The notes beneath the pieces were generated by a model. It saw nothing but the letters and a program-made list of their open reading frames with translations, did no database searches and was not told the origin of the DNA. Both the position numbers and the translations under genes were made by a program. A stretch of 64,000 nucleotides of DNA from Pseudonocardia alaniniphila (lineage in GTDB: Bacteria; Actinomycetota; Actinomycetes; Mycobacteriales; Pseudonocardiaceae), in the NCBI RefSeq assembly GCF_022524485.1, contig NZ_JAKXMK010000015.1, positions 62,001-126,000 of the forward strand, read 5' to 3'. Shown piece by piece: positions 7,378 through 16,354 of this stretch. Numbering within the stretch: the stretch's first letter is position 1; each line of letters opens with the position of its first letter.

Positions 7378-9372
7378 TTGCGGACCGTCATCGGCATCGA
7401 CATCGGTGGCTCCAAGACCCACGGCGTCCGCTCCGTGGACGGAGTGCCGGTGGGCGAGGCGGTCGCCGGGAGCGCGAACATCGCTGCTGTCGGCGTCGCC
7501 GAGGCGGGGCGCCAACTCGACGCGCTGATCGCCCGTCTCGATCCTGCGGGCGTCGACGCCGTGTGCGCGGGGGCAGCAGGCGCCGACGGGGCCGACTCGA
7601 TCGGAGCCCTGGAACGCCTTCTCGCGGAGCGCGTGCCGGGCGCGAGCGTGCTGGTCGTCCACGACGCACGGCTCGTCCTCGCCGCCGCGGGGCTCGACGC
7701 GGGGGTCGCCCTGATCTCCGGCACCGGCTCGGTGGCCTGGGGGTCGCGTGCCGACGGCACCGAGGCCCGCGCCGGCGGCTGGGGCCACCTCCTCGGCGAC
7801 GAGGGCAGTGGCTACCGCATCGCGCTCGACGCCGTGCGGCACGCCCTCGACCGGATGGATGCCGGGGCGCCGGTCGACGCGCTCACCGCCGCGCTGCTGG
7901 AACGCTGCGGCCTCGCGGCTCGTGAGCAGCTCATCGACCACGTCTACGCCACGCAGGACCGGCGGTACTGGGCAGGTCAGGCAGGCGCCGTCGTCGAGCT
8001 GTCCGGTGCCGGTGACCCGGCCGCCGGCGCGATCCTCGACGAGGCCGCCGACGCGCTCGCCGCGCTGGCCGCGCGGGTACTCGACCGGTTGGGGAACCCA
8101 GGGCCCGTGGTGCTCGGTGGTGGCGTCCTCGTGCACCAGCCGCTGTTGCAGGAGGCGGTCCGCAACCGGCTCTCACACGTCGAGGTCCGGGTGCTCACCG
8201 AGGCGCCGGTGGCAGGTGCCGTGCGGCTCGCGGCCACGCTCGGCGCGGCGCGTTCCGAGCAGCCGCGGATCGGCGCGGGCGCCGGGGAGCCGGGGAGCAT
8301 GACAGCCGTGGCAGCGCAGAGTCCTGGCCGACTCATGGCGGCCGAGATCGCCGAACAGCCCGCCGTCTGGCGCAGGCTGCTGGCGGACGGGCCAGGTGCC
8401 GGGCTGGACGCCGCGGCCGCGGAGATCCGCCACCGCGCGCCGCGCACCGTGCTGTTCGTGGCCCGCGGCACCAGCGACCACGCCGCGCTCTATGCCAAGT
8501 ACCTCGTCGAGATCGGCCTCGGGCTTCCTGCGGGGCTCGTCTCCCCCTCGACGATGACGGCCTACGGCGCCCGGCCCGATCTGCGCGACGTGCTGATGAT
8601 CGGGGTCAGCCAGTCCGGTGGCTCACCGGACCTCGTCCGGTCGCTGGAGGTCGCCCGTGCCCAGGGCGCGCTGACGGTCGCGGTCACCAACGACGCCGGC
8701 TCCGCCCTCGCCCGTGTCGCCCACGTCCACGTCGACGTGCTGGCCGGCGCGGAACGGTCCGTCGCCGCCACGAAGTCCTACACGGCCCAACTGCTCGCGC
8801 TGTACCTGCTGCTGGAACGGGTGCGGCAGGCCGGCGGGGCCGGACGGGGCGGTGAGCTCGCCGCCGCGCTGCCAGACCTGGCCGACGGGGTGCTGGCCCG
8901 CGACCGTGAGATCGCCGCGACCGCCCAGCGCTACCGGTTCGCCCAGCGGATGATCACCACCGCCCGTGGTTACTCCTACGCCACCGCGAGGGAGGCCGCG
9001 CTGAAACTGATGGAGACGGCCTACGTGTCCGCGCAGGCGTTCTCGGGCGCCGACCTGCTCCACGGGCCGCTCGCGCTCGTCGACCCCCAGGTGCCGGTGC
9101 TCGCCGTGATGGCCGAGGGCGTCGGTGGCGCCGCGATGGAGCAGGTACTGCCCCGCCTGGCCGAGCGCCGGGCCGACGTGTGCTGCGTGGGGCACCCGGC
9201 GGCCGTGGCGCAGGCCGCGGCAGGCTTCGCGCTGCCGGCCGGTGTGCCCGAGGCGCTGTCCCCGTTGCTGGAGATCATCCCGTTCCAGCTGCTCGCCCTG
9301 CACATGGCCGTCGCCCGCGGCGGCGACCCGGACGCTCCCCGCGGCCTGAGCAAGATCACGGAGACGCTGTGA
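7378..9372 (+). CDS. Fused N-acetylglucosamine kinase and SIS-domain glucosamine-6-phosphate isomerase/deaminase
   Basis: One uninterrupted 664-residue frame with two enzymes normally made separately. Residues 1-295 are a BadF/BcrA-type ASKHA sugar kinase (VIGIDIGGSKTHGV, ALISGTGSVAWG, GGWGHLLGDEGSGY, VVLGGGVLV). From residue 308 (ATG at 8299) it is a double-SIS protein (FVARGTSDHA, GVSQSGGSPDLV, AATKSYTAQL, PLLEIIPFQLLA) of the glucosamine-6-phosphate deaminase-like group. Together they would phosphorylate GlcNAc or GlcN and isomerise the product. The TTG at 7378 has AGGAG five nt upstream. A second Shine-Dalgarno (8284-8289) nine nt before the internal ATG 8299 could also allow a free SIS protein. 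The stop overlaps the nagA start (GTGA). A DasR-type operator lies upstream. Confidence 0.85.
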   Translation: MRTVIGIDIGGSKTHGVRSVDGVPVGEAVAGSANIAAVGVAEAGRQLDALIARLDPAGVDAVCAGAAGADGADSIGALERLLAERVPGASVLVVHDARLVLAAAGLDAGVALISGTGSVAWGSRADGTEARAGGWGHLLGDEGSGYRIALDAVRHALDRMDAGAPVDALTAALLERCGLAAREQLIDHVYATQDRRYWAGQAGAVVELSGAGDPAAGAILDEAADALAALAARVLDRLGNPGPVVLGGGVLVHQPLLQEAVRNRLSHVEVRVLTEAPVAGAVRLAATLGAARSEQPRIGAGAGEPGSMTAVAAQSPGRLMAAEIAEQPAVWRRLLADGPGAGLDAAAAEIRHRAPRTVLFVARGTSDHAALYAKYLVEIGLGLPAGLVSPSTMTAYGARPDLRDVLMIGVSQSGGSPDLVRSLEVARAQGALTVAVTNDAGSALARVAHVHVDVLAGAERSVAATKSYTAQLLALYLLLERVRQAGGAGRGGELAAALPDLADGVLARDREIAATAQRYRFAQRMITTARGYSYATAREAALKLMETAYVSAQAFSGADLLHGPLALVDPQVPVLAVMAEGVGGAAMEQVLPRLAERRADVCCVGHPAAVAQAAAGFALPAGVPEALSPLLEIIPFQLLALHMAVARGGDPDAPRGLSKITETL

Positions 9373-10556
9373 GCGCAGGTGCCGCGAGAACGGGTACCGC
9401 AACGACGCTCCTGGCCGCCGACACGGTCGTCACCCCCGCTGCGGTCGGGCCGGGATGGGTCGAGCTCGCCGGCAGCAGGATCGCCGCCGCAGGCATGGGC
9501 GCCCCACCCCGGCGCGCCGACGTGGATCTCGGCGACGCCGTGCTGGTCCCGGGTTTCGTCGACATGCACGTCCACGGCGGAGCAGGGGCGGCGTTCCCCG
9601 ACGGCGACCCCGAGCAGGCCTTGCAGGCGGTGCGGTTCCACCGGGCGCACGGGAGCACCACGATGATGGCGAGCCTCGTCGCGGCGTCACCCCCGCAACT
9701 GCTGCGCGCGGTGGACGCACTCGCCGATCTCGTCACGGACGGCGAGCTCGCCGGCGTGCACCTGGAGGGACCGTGGCTGGCCGCCGCCCGCTGCGGCGCC
9801 CACGATCCGGGGCAGCTGCGCGACCCCGACCCGAAGGAGCTGAACCGGCTCCTGCGCGCCGGTGACGGCGCCGTGCGGATGGTGACGCTGGCACCCGAAC
9901 GAGCGGGCGGGCTGAACGCGGTGCGGCGGATCGCCGACGCCGGCGTCATCGCCGCACTGGGCCACACCGACGCGAGCTACGCGCTCACGCGCTCAGCGGT
10001 CGCCGCGGGTGCGCGCGTGGGAACGCACCTGTTCAACGCGATGGCGCCGGTGCACCACCGCGAGCCAGGGCCCGCGGTCGCCCTCCTCGAGGACGCCAGG
10101 GTGACCGTCGAGCTGGTGACGGACGGACTGCACGTCCACCCGGCCCTGTGGGAGCACGTCCTGCGGAGCACGAAGGGGCAACGGGTGGCGGCGGTGACGG
10201 ACGCGATGGCGGCCGCGGGGATGCCCGACGGCGAGTACCACCTCGGGCCGTTGCGGGTGGCGGTGACCGACCGCGTGGCGCGGGTGGCCGACACCGGCAC
10301 CATCGCCGGCAGCACGGCCACCACCGATGCCCTGTTCGCCAACATCGTGCGGCACGCGGCGTTGCCCCGCGAGGAGGCGCTCTCGCGGGCCGTCGCGATG
10401 ACGGCGGAGACACCCGCGCGGGCGCTCGGGTTGACCGAGGTCGGGGCGATCGAGCCCGGCCGGCGGGCGGATCTCGTCGTACTCGACCCCGATCTGCGCG
10501 TACGGGACGTCTACCGGGCCGGAATCCGGCTCAGCTCCCTGCCACTCGCCGGGTGA
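9369..10556 (+). CDS. nagA: N-acetylglucosamine-6-phosphate deacetylase
   Basis: Cytosolic amidohydrolase that removes acetate from GlcNAc-6-phosphate, linking chitin and cell-wall amino sugars to glycolysis. It is 395 residues with the family motifs VDMHVHGG (metal HxH) near residue 60, LEGPWLAAARCGAHDP, GHTDASY, THLFNAMAP, LVTDGLHVHP and VTDAMAAAGMPDGEY. Start GTG 9369 overlaps the upstream stop by 4 bp, implying translational coupling with the kinase-isomerase. A strong terminator follows. Confidence 0.95.
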   Translation: MSAGAARTGTATTLLAADTVVTPAAVGPGWVELAGSRIAAAGMGAPPRRADVDLGDAVLVPGFVDMHVHGGAGAAFPDGDPEQALQAVRFHRAHGSTTMMASLVAASPPQLLRAVDALADLVTDGELAGVHLEGPWLAAARCGAHDPGQLRDPDPKELNRLLRAGDGAVRMVTLAPERAGGLNAVRRIADAGVIAALGHTDASYALTRSAVAAGARVGTHLFNAMAPVHHREPGPAVALLEDARVTVELVTDGLHVHPALWEHVLRSTKGQRVAAVTDAMAAAGMPDGEYHLGPLRVAVTDRVARVADTGTIAGSTATTDALFANIVRHAALPREEALSRAVAMTAETPARALGLTEVGAIEPGRRADLVVLDPDLRVRDVYRAGIRLSSLPLAG

Positions 10557-10558
10557 GA

Positions 10559-10597
10559 GGCCCGGGGCTCACCGGTGGATCGGTGAGCCCCGGGGCC
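10559..10597. terminator. Bidirectional hairpin terminator
   Basis: The left arm GGCCCGGGGCTCACC (10559-10573) pairs with GGTGAGCCCCGGGGCC (10582-10597), with one bulged base and an 8-nt loop. It lies 2 bp after nagA and 2 bp after the stop of the convergent VWA gene, so it can serve both. There is no T-tract, as is usual in such GC-rich genomes. Confidence 0.8.
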
Positions 10598-10599
10598 GG

Positions 10600-12564
10600 T
10601 CAGCGACGGGTGCGCAGGTAGTCCGACACCACCTCGGCGCCGAGACCGTCCAGCGTGGGTGCGACCACTCGTCCGCCGCAGCGGCGGGCCACGTCGTCGA
10701 TGAAGGCCGCCAGTCGCGGGTCGTCACCGAGCATGAAGAACGTGAACGACGCCTGCAGCCCGGTGAGCCGATCGATCTCGGCCACGGTGGCCCGCAGCGT
10801 CTCCCGGCTCGGTGGCCAGTGGAACAGCGCCTCGCCGTCGGGCTCGAGGTGTGCCGTGGGCTCGCCGTCGGTCACGACGAGGACGACGGGCTGTGCGTCG
10901 GGGTTGCGGCGCAGGTGCTGCCCGGCGAGCAGCAGCGCGTGGTGCAGGTTGGTGCCCTGCTCCCACACACCCTCCAGCCCGACGAGCTCCCCCAGCTCCA
11001 CCGACCGGGCGTGCCGGCCGAAGGTGATCAGCTTCAGGTCGTCGCCACGGAAGCGCGTGGAGATCAGCTGGTGCAGCGCGAGCGCCGTGCGCTTCATCGG
11101 CACCCAGCGCCCGTCCTGCACCATCGACCACGACGTGTCGACGCACAGCGCCACCGCCGCGCGGGAACGCTGCTCGGTCTCGACGATCTCCACGTCGGTG
11201 ACGTCGAGCACCCGTGGGTCCCCGGCCGCCTGACGCAGCTGCGCGTTGAGGAGCGTCCTCGGCACGTTCCACGCCTCGGTGTCGCCGAACGCCCAGGGCC
11301 GGGTGGCCCCGGTGGCCTCGGCCGACGCGCCGGACCGGTGCGTCTCACGCTCCCCGCGCCGGGCGCCGATCTTGTCCACCACATCGCGCAGCGCCGCCTC
11401 ACCGAGACGCCGGAGCGCCTTCGGCGACAGCTGCAGCGACCCGTCCGGCGCCCGCTCGAACAGGCCTTGGCGCTCCAGCTCGCGCTGCAGGTCGGCCAGC
11501 GCGCGGGCGTCGACCCGTGCCTGGTCGCCCAGGTGCTCGCCGAGGGCGTCGAGGTCGATGTCCTCCATCCGCGCGCCCGGGTAGCTCTGCGAGAGCTGCT
11601 CGGCCAGCGCGTCGAGCTGCCCGAGCTGTTCCATCGCACGGGTCGCCTCGCCCATGCCGAGCGGGTTGTCGCCCCGGAACCGGCCCTGCCCGTCCCAGTC
11701 CTCGCCCGGCCGCAGGCCCTGCAGCTGCGCGTCGAGCTGGGCGAGCGCCTGCGCGAGCCGCGGGTCGCCGAAGGCCTGCTGCGAGAGCTCCATCAGCTCG
11801 GCCCGCTGCTCGGGCGTCATCGAGTTCAGCATCCGCTGGGCCGCCGCCGCCCGCTGCGCGAGCAGGTCGACGAGCTCCTCGGTGTTGCGCGGGTTCTCCG
11901 GGAAGAACTCGCCGTGCTTCTGCATGAACTCCTGGAACTGCTGGCCCGTGTCCTGTCCGGCCGCGTGGTTCGCGAGCAGGTTGTTGAGGTCGTCGAGCAT
12001 CTCCCGGATGCGCTCGACCGCGGCCTGAGCGACGTCGGCGTTCTGCTGCATCGATTCGAGGGCCTGCTTCATGCCCGCGAAGCGCTGGTCGAGCATCTCG
12101 CGGCCGAGCAGGTCGCGGATCTCCTCGTAGGCCTCACGGGCGTCGCTGGACTGCCAGTCGTAGGAGTCGAGCTCACGCACGGCACCGCCCGTGTCGGACG
12201 GCAGCGCGTCGAGCTGCATCTCGCGGAACCGCGCGTCGTCGGTGTCCTGGCGCCCGAGCGTGTCGCGCTCGGCGTCGAGGGCTCGCCGGAGCAGCTCGCG
12301 GACCTCCTGCAACGTGCCGTCGAGCCGGTTCTCCCGCTGCAGCCGGCTGCGCCGCTGCCAGACCTCGCGGGTGAGCTCGTCGAGCCCACGCCGGTTCTCC
12401 ATGCCGCGGCGCAGCAGTTCCTGGAGTGCCGAACGCGGCGAGGCCCCCTCCATGACGTCGCGACCGATCTCGTCCATCGCGGCCCGGAGGTCGACCGGCG
12501 GGGCGAGCGGATCGGGCCCGTCGATGTAGGGCCCGTAGGCGTAACGGCGGTCGCGTCTAGCCAT
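10600..12564 (-). CDS. VWA-domain protein, partner of MoxR-type ATPase
   Basis: A 654-residue cytosolic protein. The N-terminal two-thirds is helical, charged and rich in Gln and Arg. The C-terminal 180 residues form a von Willebrand A domain with the metal-ion-dependent adhesion motif CVDTSWSM near residue 475, FRGDDLKLITFGRHA and VVTDGEPTAH. MoxR-VWA pairs are thought to act as chaperone or cofactor-insertion machines, like the magnesium-chelatase I and D subunits; the client here is unknown. Its ATG overlaps the stop of the upstream ATPase gene by 8 bp, so the two are translationally coupled. Confidence 0.88.
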   Translation of the reverse strand: MARRDRRYAYGPYIDGPDPLAPPVDLRAAMDEIGRDVMEGASPRSALQELLRRGMENRRGLDELTREVWQRRSRLQRENRLDGTLQEVRELLRRALDAERDTLGRQDTDDARFREMQLDALPSDTGGAVRELDSYDWQSSDAREAYEEIRDLLGREMLDQRFAGMKQALESMQQNADVAQAAVERIREMLDDLNNLLANHAAGQDTGQQFQEFMQKHGEFFPENPRNTEELVDLLAQRAAAAQRMLNSMTPEQRAELMELSQQAFGDPRLAQALAQLDAQLQGLRPGEDWDGQGRFRGDNPLGMGEATRAMEQLGQLDALAEQLSQSYPGARMEDIDLDALGEHLGDQARVDARALADLQRELERQGLFERAPDGSLQLSPKALRRLGEAALRDVVDKIGARRGERETHRSGASAEATGATRPWAFGDTEAWNVPRTLLNAQLRQAAGDPRVLDVTDVEIVETEQRSRAAVALCVDTSWSMVQDGRWVPMKRTALALHQLISTRFRGDDLKLITFGRHARSVELGELVGLEGVWEQGTNLHHALLLAGQHLRRNPDAQPVVLVVTDGEPTAHLEPDGEALFHWPPSRETLRATVAEIDRLTGLQASFTFFMLGDDPRLAAFIDDVARRCGGRVVAPTLDGLGAEVVSDYLRTRR

Positions 12565-13945
12565 AGCTCACCGTGTCACCGTCGTCGGACTCGTCCTTGG
12601 CCAGGCGCCGGGTGAGGAACAGCAGCTCCAGGGCAAGCTCGGCGGCGCTCGCCATCGGGCCGGGGTTCTCGGTCCCGCCCGCGTCGAGCCGCTTCGCCAC
12701 CTCGGTGAGGACCTCGACACCGGGCAACGCCGCCACCACCTCGTGGGCGGCCACGCGCTCCCCCGTGCGCACGGGCGAACCGGAGACGGCCTCGGCGAGC
12801 GGGTTGAGGTCGATGCCGCGCAGACGGGCCCGGGCGGTGTCGGCGGTGGCCCGGCGCAACAGGTGCTCCAGGTGCTCGGACTCGCGCCCCTCCTCGCCGG
12901 AGGCGAACTCGAGCTTGCCCCGCAGCACGGCGGGCACCGACTCCAGGTCGACCGGACGCGCCACGGCGCGCTCCTCGCCGGTGATCGCGGCCCGGCGCAG
13001 GGCGGCCGCTGCGACCGTCTCGGCGGCGGCGACGGCGAACCGCGCCGACACACCCGACCCCTGGTCGACCGCGCTCGACTCGCGCAGCGACCGCGTGAAC
13101 CGGGCGACGATCTCGATCAGGTGTCGCGGCACCTCGGCCGAGAGTTCGGCCTCCTGCCCGACCAGGGCGATCTCGTCGACGAGCTCCAGCGGGTAGTGGG
13201 TACGGACCTCGGCCCCGAAGCGGTCCTTGAGCGGGGTGATGATCCGCCCGCGGTTGGTGTAGTCCTCGGGGTTGGCCGACGCGACCAGAAGCACGTCCAG
13301 TGGCAGGCGCAGCGTGTAGCCGCGCACCTGGATGTCGCGCTCCTCCATCACGTTGAGCAGCGACACCTGGATGCGCTCGGCGAGGTCGGGCAGCTCGTTG
13401 ATCGCCACGATCCCGCGGTGGGCGCGGGGAACGAGGCCGTAGTGGATGGTCTCGGGGTCGCCCAGCGAGCGGCCCTCGGCGACCTTGACGGGGTCGACGT
13501 CGCCGATGAGGTCGGCGACGGCCGTGTCGGGGGTGGCGAGCTTCTCGGTGTAGCGCTCGTCGCGGTGACGCCACGCGACGGGCAGGTCGTCGCCCAGCTC
13601 GGCGGCACGCCGACGGGACGCGGGGGTGATGGGGTCGTAGGGGTGCTCGCCGAGCTCGGAGCCCTCGATGACGGGGGTCCACTCGTCGAGCAGGTTGACG
13701 ATGGAACGCAGCAGCCGAGTCTTGCCCTGGCCGCGCTCGCCCAGCAGCACGACGTCGTGCCCGGCGATCAGTGCGCGCTCCAGCTGCGGGAGAACGGTCG
13801 ACTCGAAGCCGACGATGCCGGGCCACGGGTCGCGCCCGTCCCGGAGCGCGAGGAGGAGGTTCTGGCGGATCTCGTCCTTGACACCACGAAGCTCGTGGCC
13901 GGACGCCCGGAGAGCACCGAGGGTGCGGGGAAGATCATGGGACAC
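12557..13945 (-). CDS. MoxR / magnesium-chelatase-like AAA+ ATPase
   Basis: A 462-residue AAA+ protein. The Walker A motif GERGQGKT is at residues 69-76, followed by the GIVAINELPDLAERIQVSLLNVMEER segment that resembles the ChlI Walker B region, the sensor LLVASANPEDYTNRGRI and the PLKDRFGAEVRTHYP arginine-finger region. The C-terminal 150 residues are a helical lid. GTG 13945 follows TAACGT by 7 nt, so the mRNA is probably leaderless. Together with the next gene it forms an ATPase-VWA pair. A role in pigment chelation is unlikely because no tetrapyrrole gene is nearby. Confidence 0.9.
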   Translation of the reverse strand: MSHDLPRTLGALRASGHELRGVKDEIRQNLLLALRDGRDPWPGIVGFESTVLPQLERALIAGHDVVLLGERGQGKTRLLRSIVNLLDEWTPVIEGSELGEHPYDPITPASRRRAAELGDDLPVAWRHRDERYTEKLATPDTAVADLIGDVDPVKVAEGRSLGDPETIHYGLVPRAHRGIVAINELPDLAERIQVSLLNVMEERDIQVRGYTLRLPLDVLLVASANPEDYTNRGRIITPLKDRFGAEVRTHYPLELVDEIALVGQEAELSAEVPRHLIEIVARFTRSLRESSAVDQGSGVSARFAVAAAETVAAAALRRAAITGEERAVARPVDLESVPAVLRGKLEFASGEEGRESEHLEHLLRRATADTARARLRGIDLNPLAEAVSGSPVRTGERVAAHEVVAALPGVEVLTEVAKRLDAGGTENPGPMASAAELALELLFLTRRLAKDESDDGDTVSYG

Positions 13946-14008
13946 GTAATCAACGTTACGCCGCGATCCACACCCTCCGCGCGTGGGCACGAGACCCCAA
14001 GCCCGATC

Positions 14009-14039
14009 TTGACCTCAAGTCGAGTTCAGATCTTACGGT
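14009..14039 (+). promoter_or_regulatory. Promoter with 19-bp spacer and dyad, MerR-type layout
   Basis: A -35-like TTGACC (14009-14014) and a -10-like TACGGT (14034-14039) are 19 bp apart. The spacer holds the partial dyad CTCAAGTCGAGTTCAG. Overlong spacers containing a dyad are typical of MerR-family activated promoters such as SoxR targets, and the next gene is a quinone oxidoreductase, a usual SoxR-type target. No merR-like gene is in the window. Confidence 0.45.
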
Positions 14040-14073
14040 CATCGCTGCAGGTCACTGGACGTGAGGGAGAATC

Positions 14074-15057
14074 ATGAAGGCGATCCGGCAGTACGAGTTC
14101 GGACCGGCGGACAACCTACGGTTCGAGGAGGTCCCCGATCCCGTACCCGGTGAGGGTCACGTGCTCGTCCGGGTGGCCGCCGCCGGCGTGCACCTGCTCG
14201 ACACGTTCATCCGGGCAGGCATGACGGGTGGCCCCTTCCCGCCGCCGCAGCTGCCGATGACACCGGGCCGTGAGGTGTCGGGCGTCGTCACCGACGTGGG
14301 GCCCGGCGTGGAGCCCAGCTGGGTGGGACGCCAGGTGGTGGCCCACCTGGGGATGGCCAGTGGCGGGTACGCCGAGCTGGCACTGGCCCCGGCCGCTGCG
14401 CTGCACCCGCTGCCCGAGAACCTCACCCCCGAGGCGGCGGTCGCGATGATCGGCACCGGGCGCACGGCGCTGGGAATCCTCGACGCCGCCGAGATCGTCG
14501 CCGAGGACGTCGTGCTGGTTCCGGCGGCCGCGGGCGGCTTGGGGACGCTGTTCGTCCAGGCCGCGCGTTCCGCGGGCGCCACCGTAGCGGGACTGGCCGG
14601 AGGGCCGGACAAGGTGGCACGCGTCCGGGCGCTCGGCGCCGACGTCGCCGTCGACTACCGGGCGGCGGGCTGGCGTGACGAACTCCTCGCCGCACTCGGC
14701 GAGCGCAAGCCGACGCTGCTGCTCGACGGCGTCGGCGGCGAGGTGGGCCGGGCTGGGCTGGAGATGCTCGACGTCGGAGGCCGGATCGTCATGTTCGGCT
14801 GGTCGGCCGGCGAGCCCACGCAGTTCACCACCGCCGACGTCGTGGCGGGGAGCCTGTCCATCGTGTGGGTCACCGGGCCGCGCATGCTGCGCCGCTCCGG
14901 CGGCCTCCGCCGGCTCGAGACCCGCGCCCTGGCCGAGGCCGCAACCGGCCGGCTGGTTCCGGTGGTGAATCCACCGTTCCCACTCGCCGACGCAGCACAG
15001 GCTCATACCGCGTTGGAGGAACGGGCCACGACGGGGAAGGTCGTGCTCACCCCGTGA
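14074..15057 (+). CDS. Zinc-independent MDR quinone/NADPH oxidoreductase
   Basis: A 327-residue cytosolic medium-chain dehydrogenase/reductase of the quinone oxidoreductase (QOR) group. The N-terminal GroES-like domain contains PGREVSGVVTDVGPGV. The Rossmann fold contains VLVPAAAGGLGTLFVQAARS, an AxxGGxG nucleotide site, and ends with EERATTGKVVLTP. The Cys/His zinc ligands of true alcohol dehydrogenases are absent. It probably reduces quinones or enones with NADPH. ATG 14074 is preceded by GTGAGGGAGAATC, a good Shine-Dalgarno. The upstream promoter has a MerR-like layout. Confidence 0.9.
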   Translation: MKAIRQYEFGPADNLRFEEVPDPVPGEGHVLVRVAAAGVHLLDTFIRAGMTGGPFPPPQLPMTPGREVSGVVTDVGPGVEPSWVGRQVVAHLGMASGGYAELALAPAAALHPLPENLTPEAAVAMIGTGRTALGILDAAEIVAEDVVLVPAAAGGLGTLFVQAARSAGATVAGLAGGPDKVARVRALGADVAVDYRAAGWRDELLAALGERKPTLLLDGVGGEVGRAGLEMLDVGGRIVMFGWSAGEPTQFTTADVVAGSLSIVWVTGPRMLRRSGGLRRLETRALAEAATGRLVPVVNPPFPLADAAQAHTALEERATTGKVVLTP

Positions 15058-15242
15058 TCATCATGTGATCACCATCCGGCGGATATCGACAGTCACGCCG
15101 GCACCACGGTCCGTGGCCGGGCCGGGGAACTGCACCACTCCCTGAAGAACCGTCGGGTGACGCATTCCGCAGCATCACTTCTCGTTGCTGTCGAGCCCGT
15201 CGGCAGGTGTGCCGGTTCCGTACTTCACCCGCCCGATCGGTT

Positions 15243-15977
15243 TCAGTCGAATGAGGACGGATCGGGGGTGAACCGCAGCCGCCGGCACACGATGTCGTGG
15301 GCCACATCGGTGAGCAGCCGCTGCTCGCTGAACGCATGGGCGCGCATTCTCGCGAGCGCCTCCGTGGCGCTGATCCCGAGCTGCGCCAGGACCATGCCGG
15401 TGGCCTGGTGGACCTCCGCGCGGTTCCCGATCCCGGCGTCGAGCCACGGGCTGTCACCGGGGTCGGTGCGGGATCCGAGCATCATCGACGTGGCGGCGCT
15501 CGCGGCGCGCAGCGCGTCCCCGCGCTGGTCGGGCGGCAGTGACCCCGGCGTCCGGCGGTACAGGTGGAGCACGCCGAGGTTGACCGGACCCCACTGGAGG
15601 GGCAGCGCGAAAAGGGCCCTTGCCGGGGTCCGCTCGACGACCGCGGCAGCGAAGACCGGCCAGCGGCATGCATCGGCGGTGTCGCAGACATCCGGGACGA
15701 GCACCGGACGACCGGACGCCGCGGCCTCCGTGCAGGCCCCTTCTCCGAGGCTGAACTCGAGCTCGTCGAGCAAGGTGGCGGTGCCGTCGCTGGCCCACAG
15801 CATCTCGCGCGCGACGCTCGCCGGCCGCAGCATGAGCGCCGCCCCGTCGACGTCCTGCCCGGTCAGGCATGCCCGGCAGACCCGCTCGGCGAGGTCACGG
15901 TCGTCGCGGACGGTTCCGGCGCCCGCCAGCACCGCCCGGGTCACCGGGCCGACCTGACCGTCGGCCGGGCCACTCAT
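15243..15977 (-). CDS. GAF-ANTAR transcription antitermination regulator A
   Basis: A 244-residue cytosolic protein. A GAF sensor domain (about residues 20-165) is followed by an ANTAR RNA-binding domain (EVHQATGMVLAQLGISATEALARMR and following residues, ~185-240). ANTAR proteins bind hairpins in nascent RNA and prevent termination; the ligand here is unknown. I chose ATG 15977 (MSGPADGQVG) because related proteins start there; a GTG at 16052 would add 25 unconserved residues. The gene is divergent from a second GAF-ANTAR gene, separated by 377 bp. Confidence 0.82.
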   Translation of the reverse strand: MSGPADGQVGPVTRAVLAGAGTVRDDRDLAERVCRACLTGQDVDGAALMLRPASVAREMLWASDGTATLLDELEFSLGEGACTEAAASGRPVLVPDVCDTADACRWPVFAAAVVERTPARALFALPLQWGPVNLGVLHLYRRTPGSLPPDQRGDALRAASAATSMMLGSRTDPGDSPWLDAGIGNRAEVHQATGMVLAQLGISATEALARMRAHAFSEQRLLTDVAHDIVCRRLRFTPDPSSFD

Positions 15978-16354
15978 CCGCTGCACGAGACGCCACTCGA
16001 TGGGCTTGCCACCGTGTTCCCTTTCGGACGGAGCTCGCTTGTGGACCAGCACGGTACGTCACTCGTCCCACGGACAGATGACCCGGGTGGACACGAACGC
16101 CACAAACGGGCTGGTCCAGGCAGCGGAGCGCAGCGGCGAGGCCACTGCGTAGCTCGATCTCGGAATCGATAGTATTTGGCTCGGATTCGGCGCCCGACCC
16201 GATCTCGGGTACCTTCCTCGATCCGTATACCAACGGACCTTGTAATGTTTTCGAAAGGTCTGGCGAGGAAGTAGTGTCAGCCGTTCTGACGATGATCCGG
16301 ACATGCCGGACAGGGGTTGGTCCGAGAGCGTTCTTGGGCAAGGAGAAACGGGCG
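15978..16354. other. 377-bp intergenic region between two divergent GAF-ANTAR genes
   Basis: It must hold the promoters of both flanking regulators. It is locally AT-richer than the genes, with ATAGTATTTGG near 16167, a GTATAC palindrome near 16226 and TAATGTTTTCGAAAGG near 16243. I cannot assign -35/-10 boxes with confidence. The frame of the downstream gene stays open to 16274, but the good Shine-Dalgarno at 16340-16345 argues against that longer start. Confidence 0.5.

Noticed and set aside
10819-12615. 598-residue plus-strand frame
   Set aside because: Antisense to the VWA gene; Leu/Glu/Val-rich shadow with no homology, and the opposite strand has the MIDAS motif.
12557-13945. Genuine magnesium chelatase (bacteriochlorophyll synthesis)
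   Set aside because: No H subunit or tetrapyrrole gene is nearby; MoxR-VWA pairs of this kind are general in actinobacteria.
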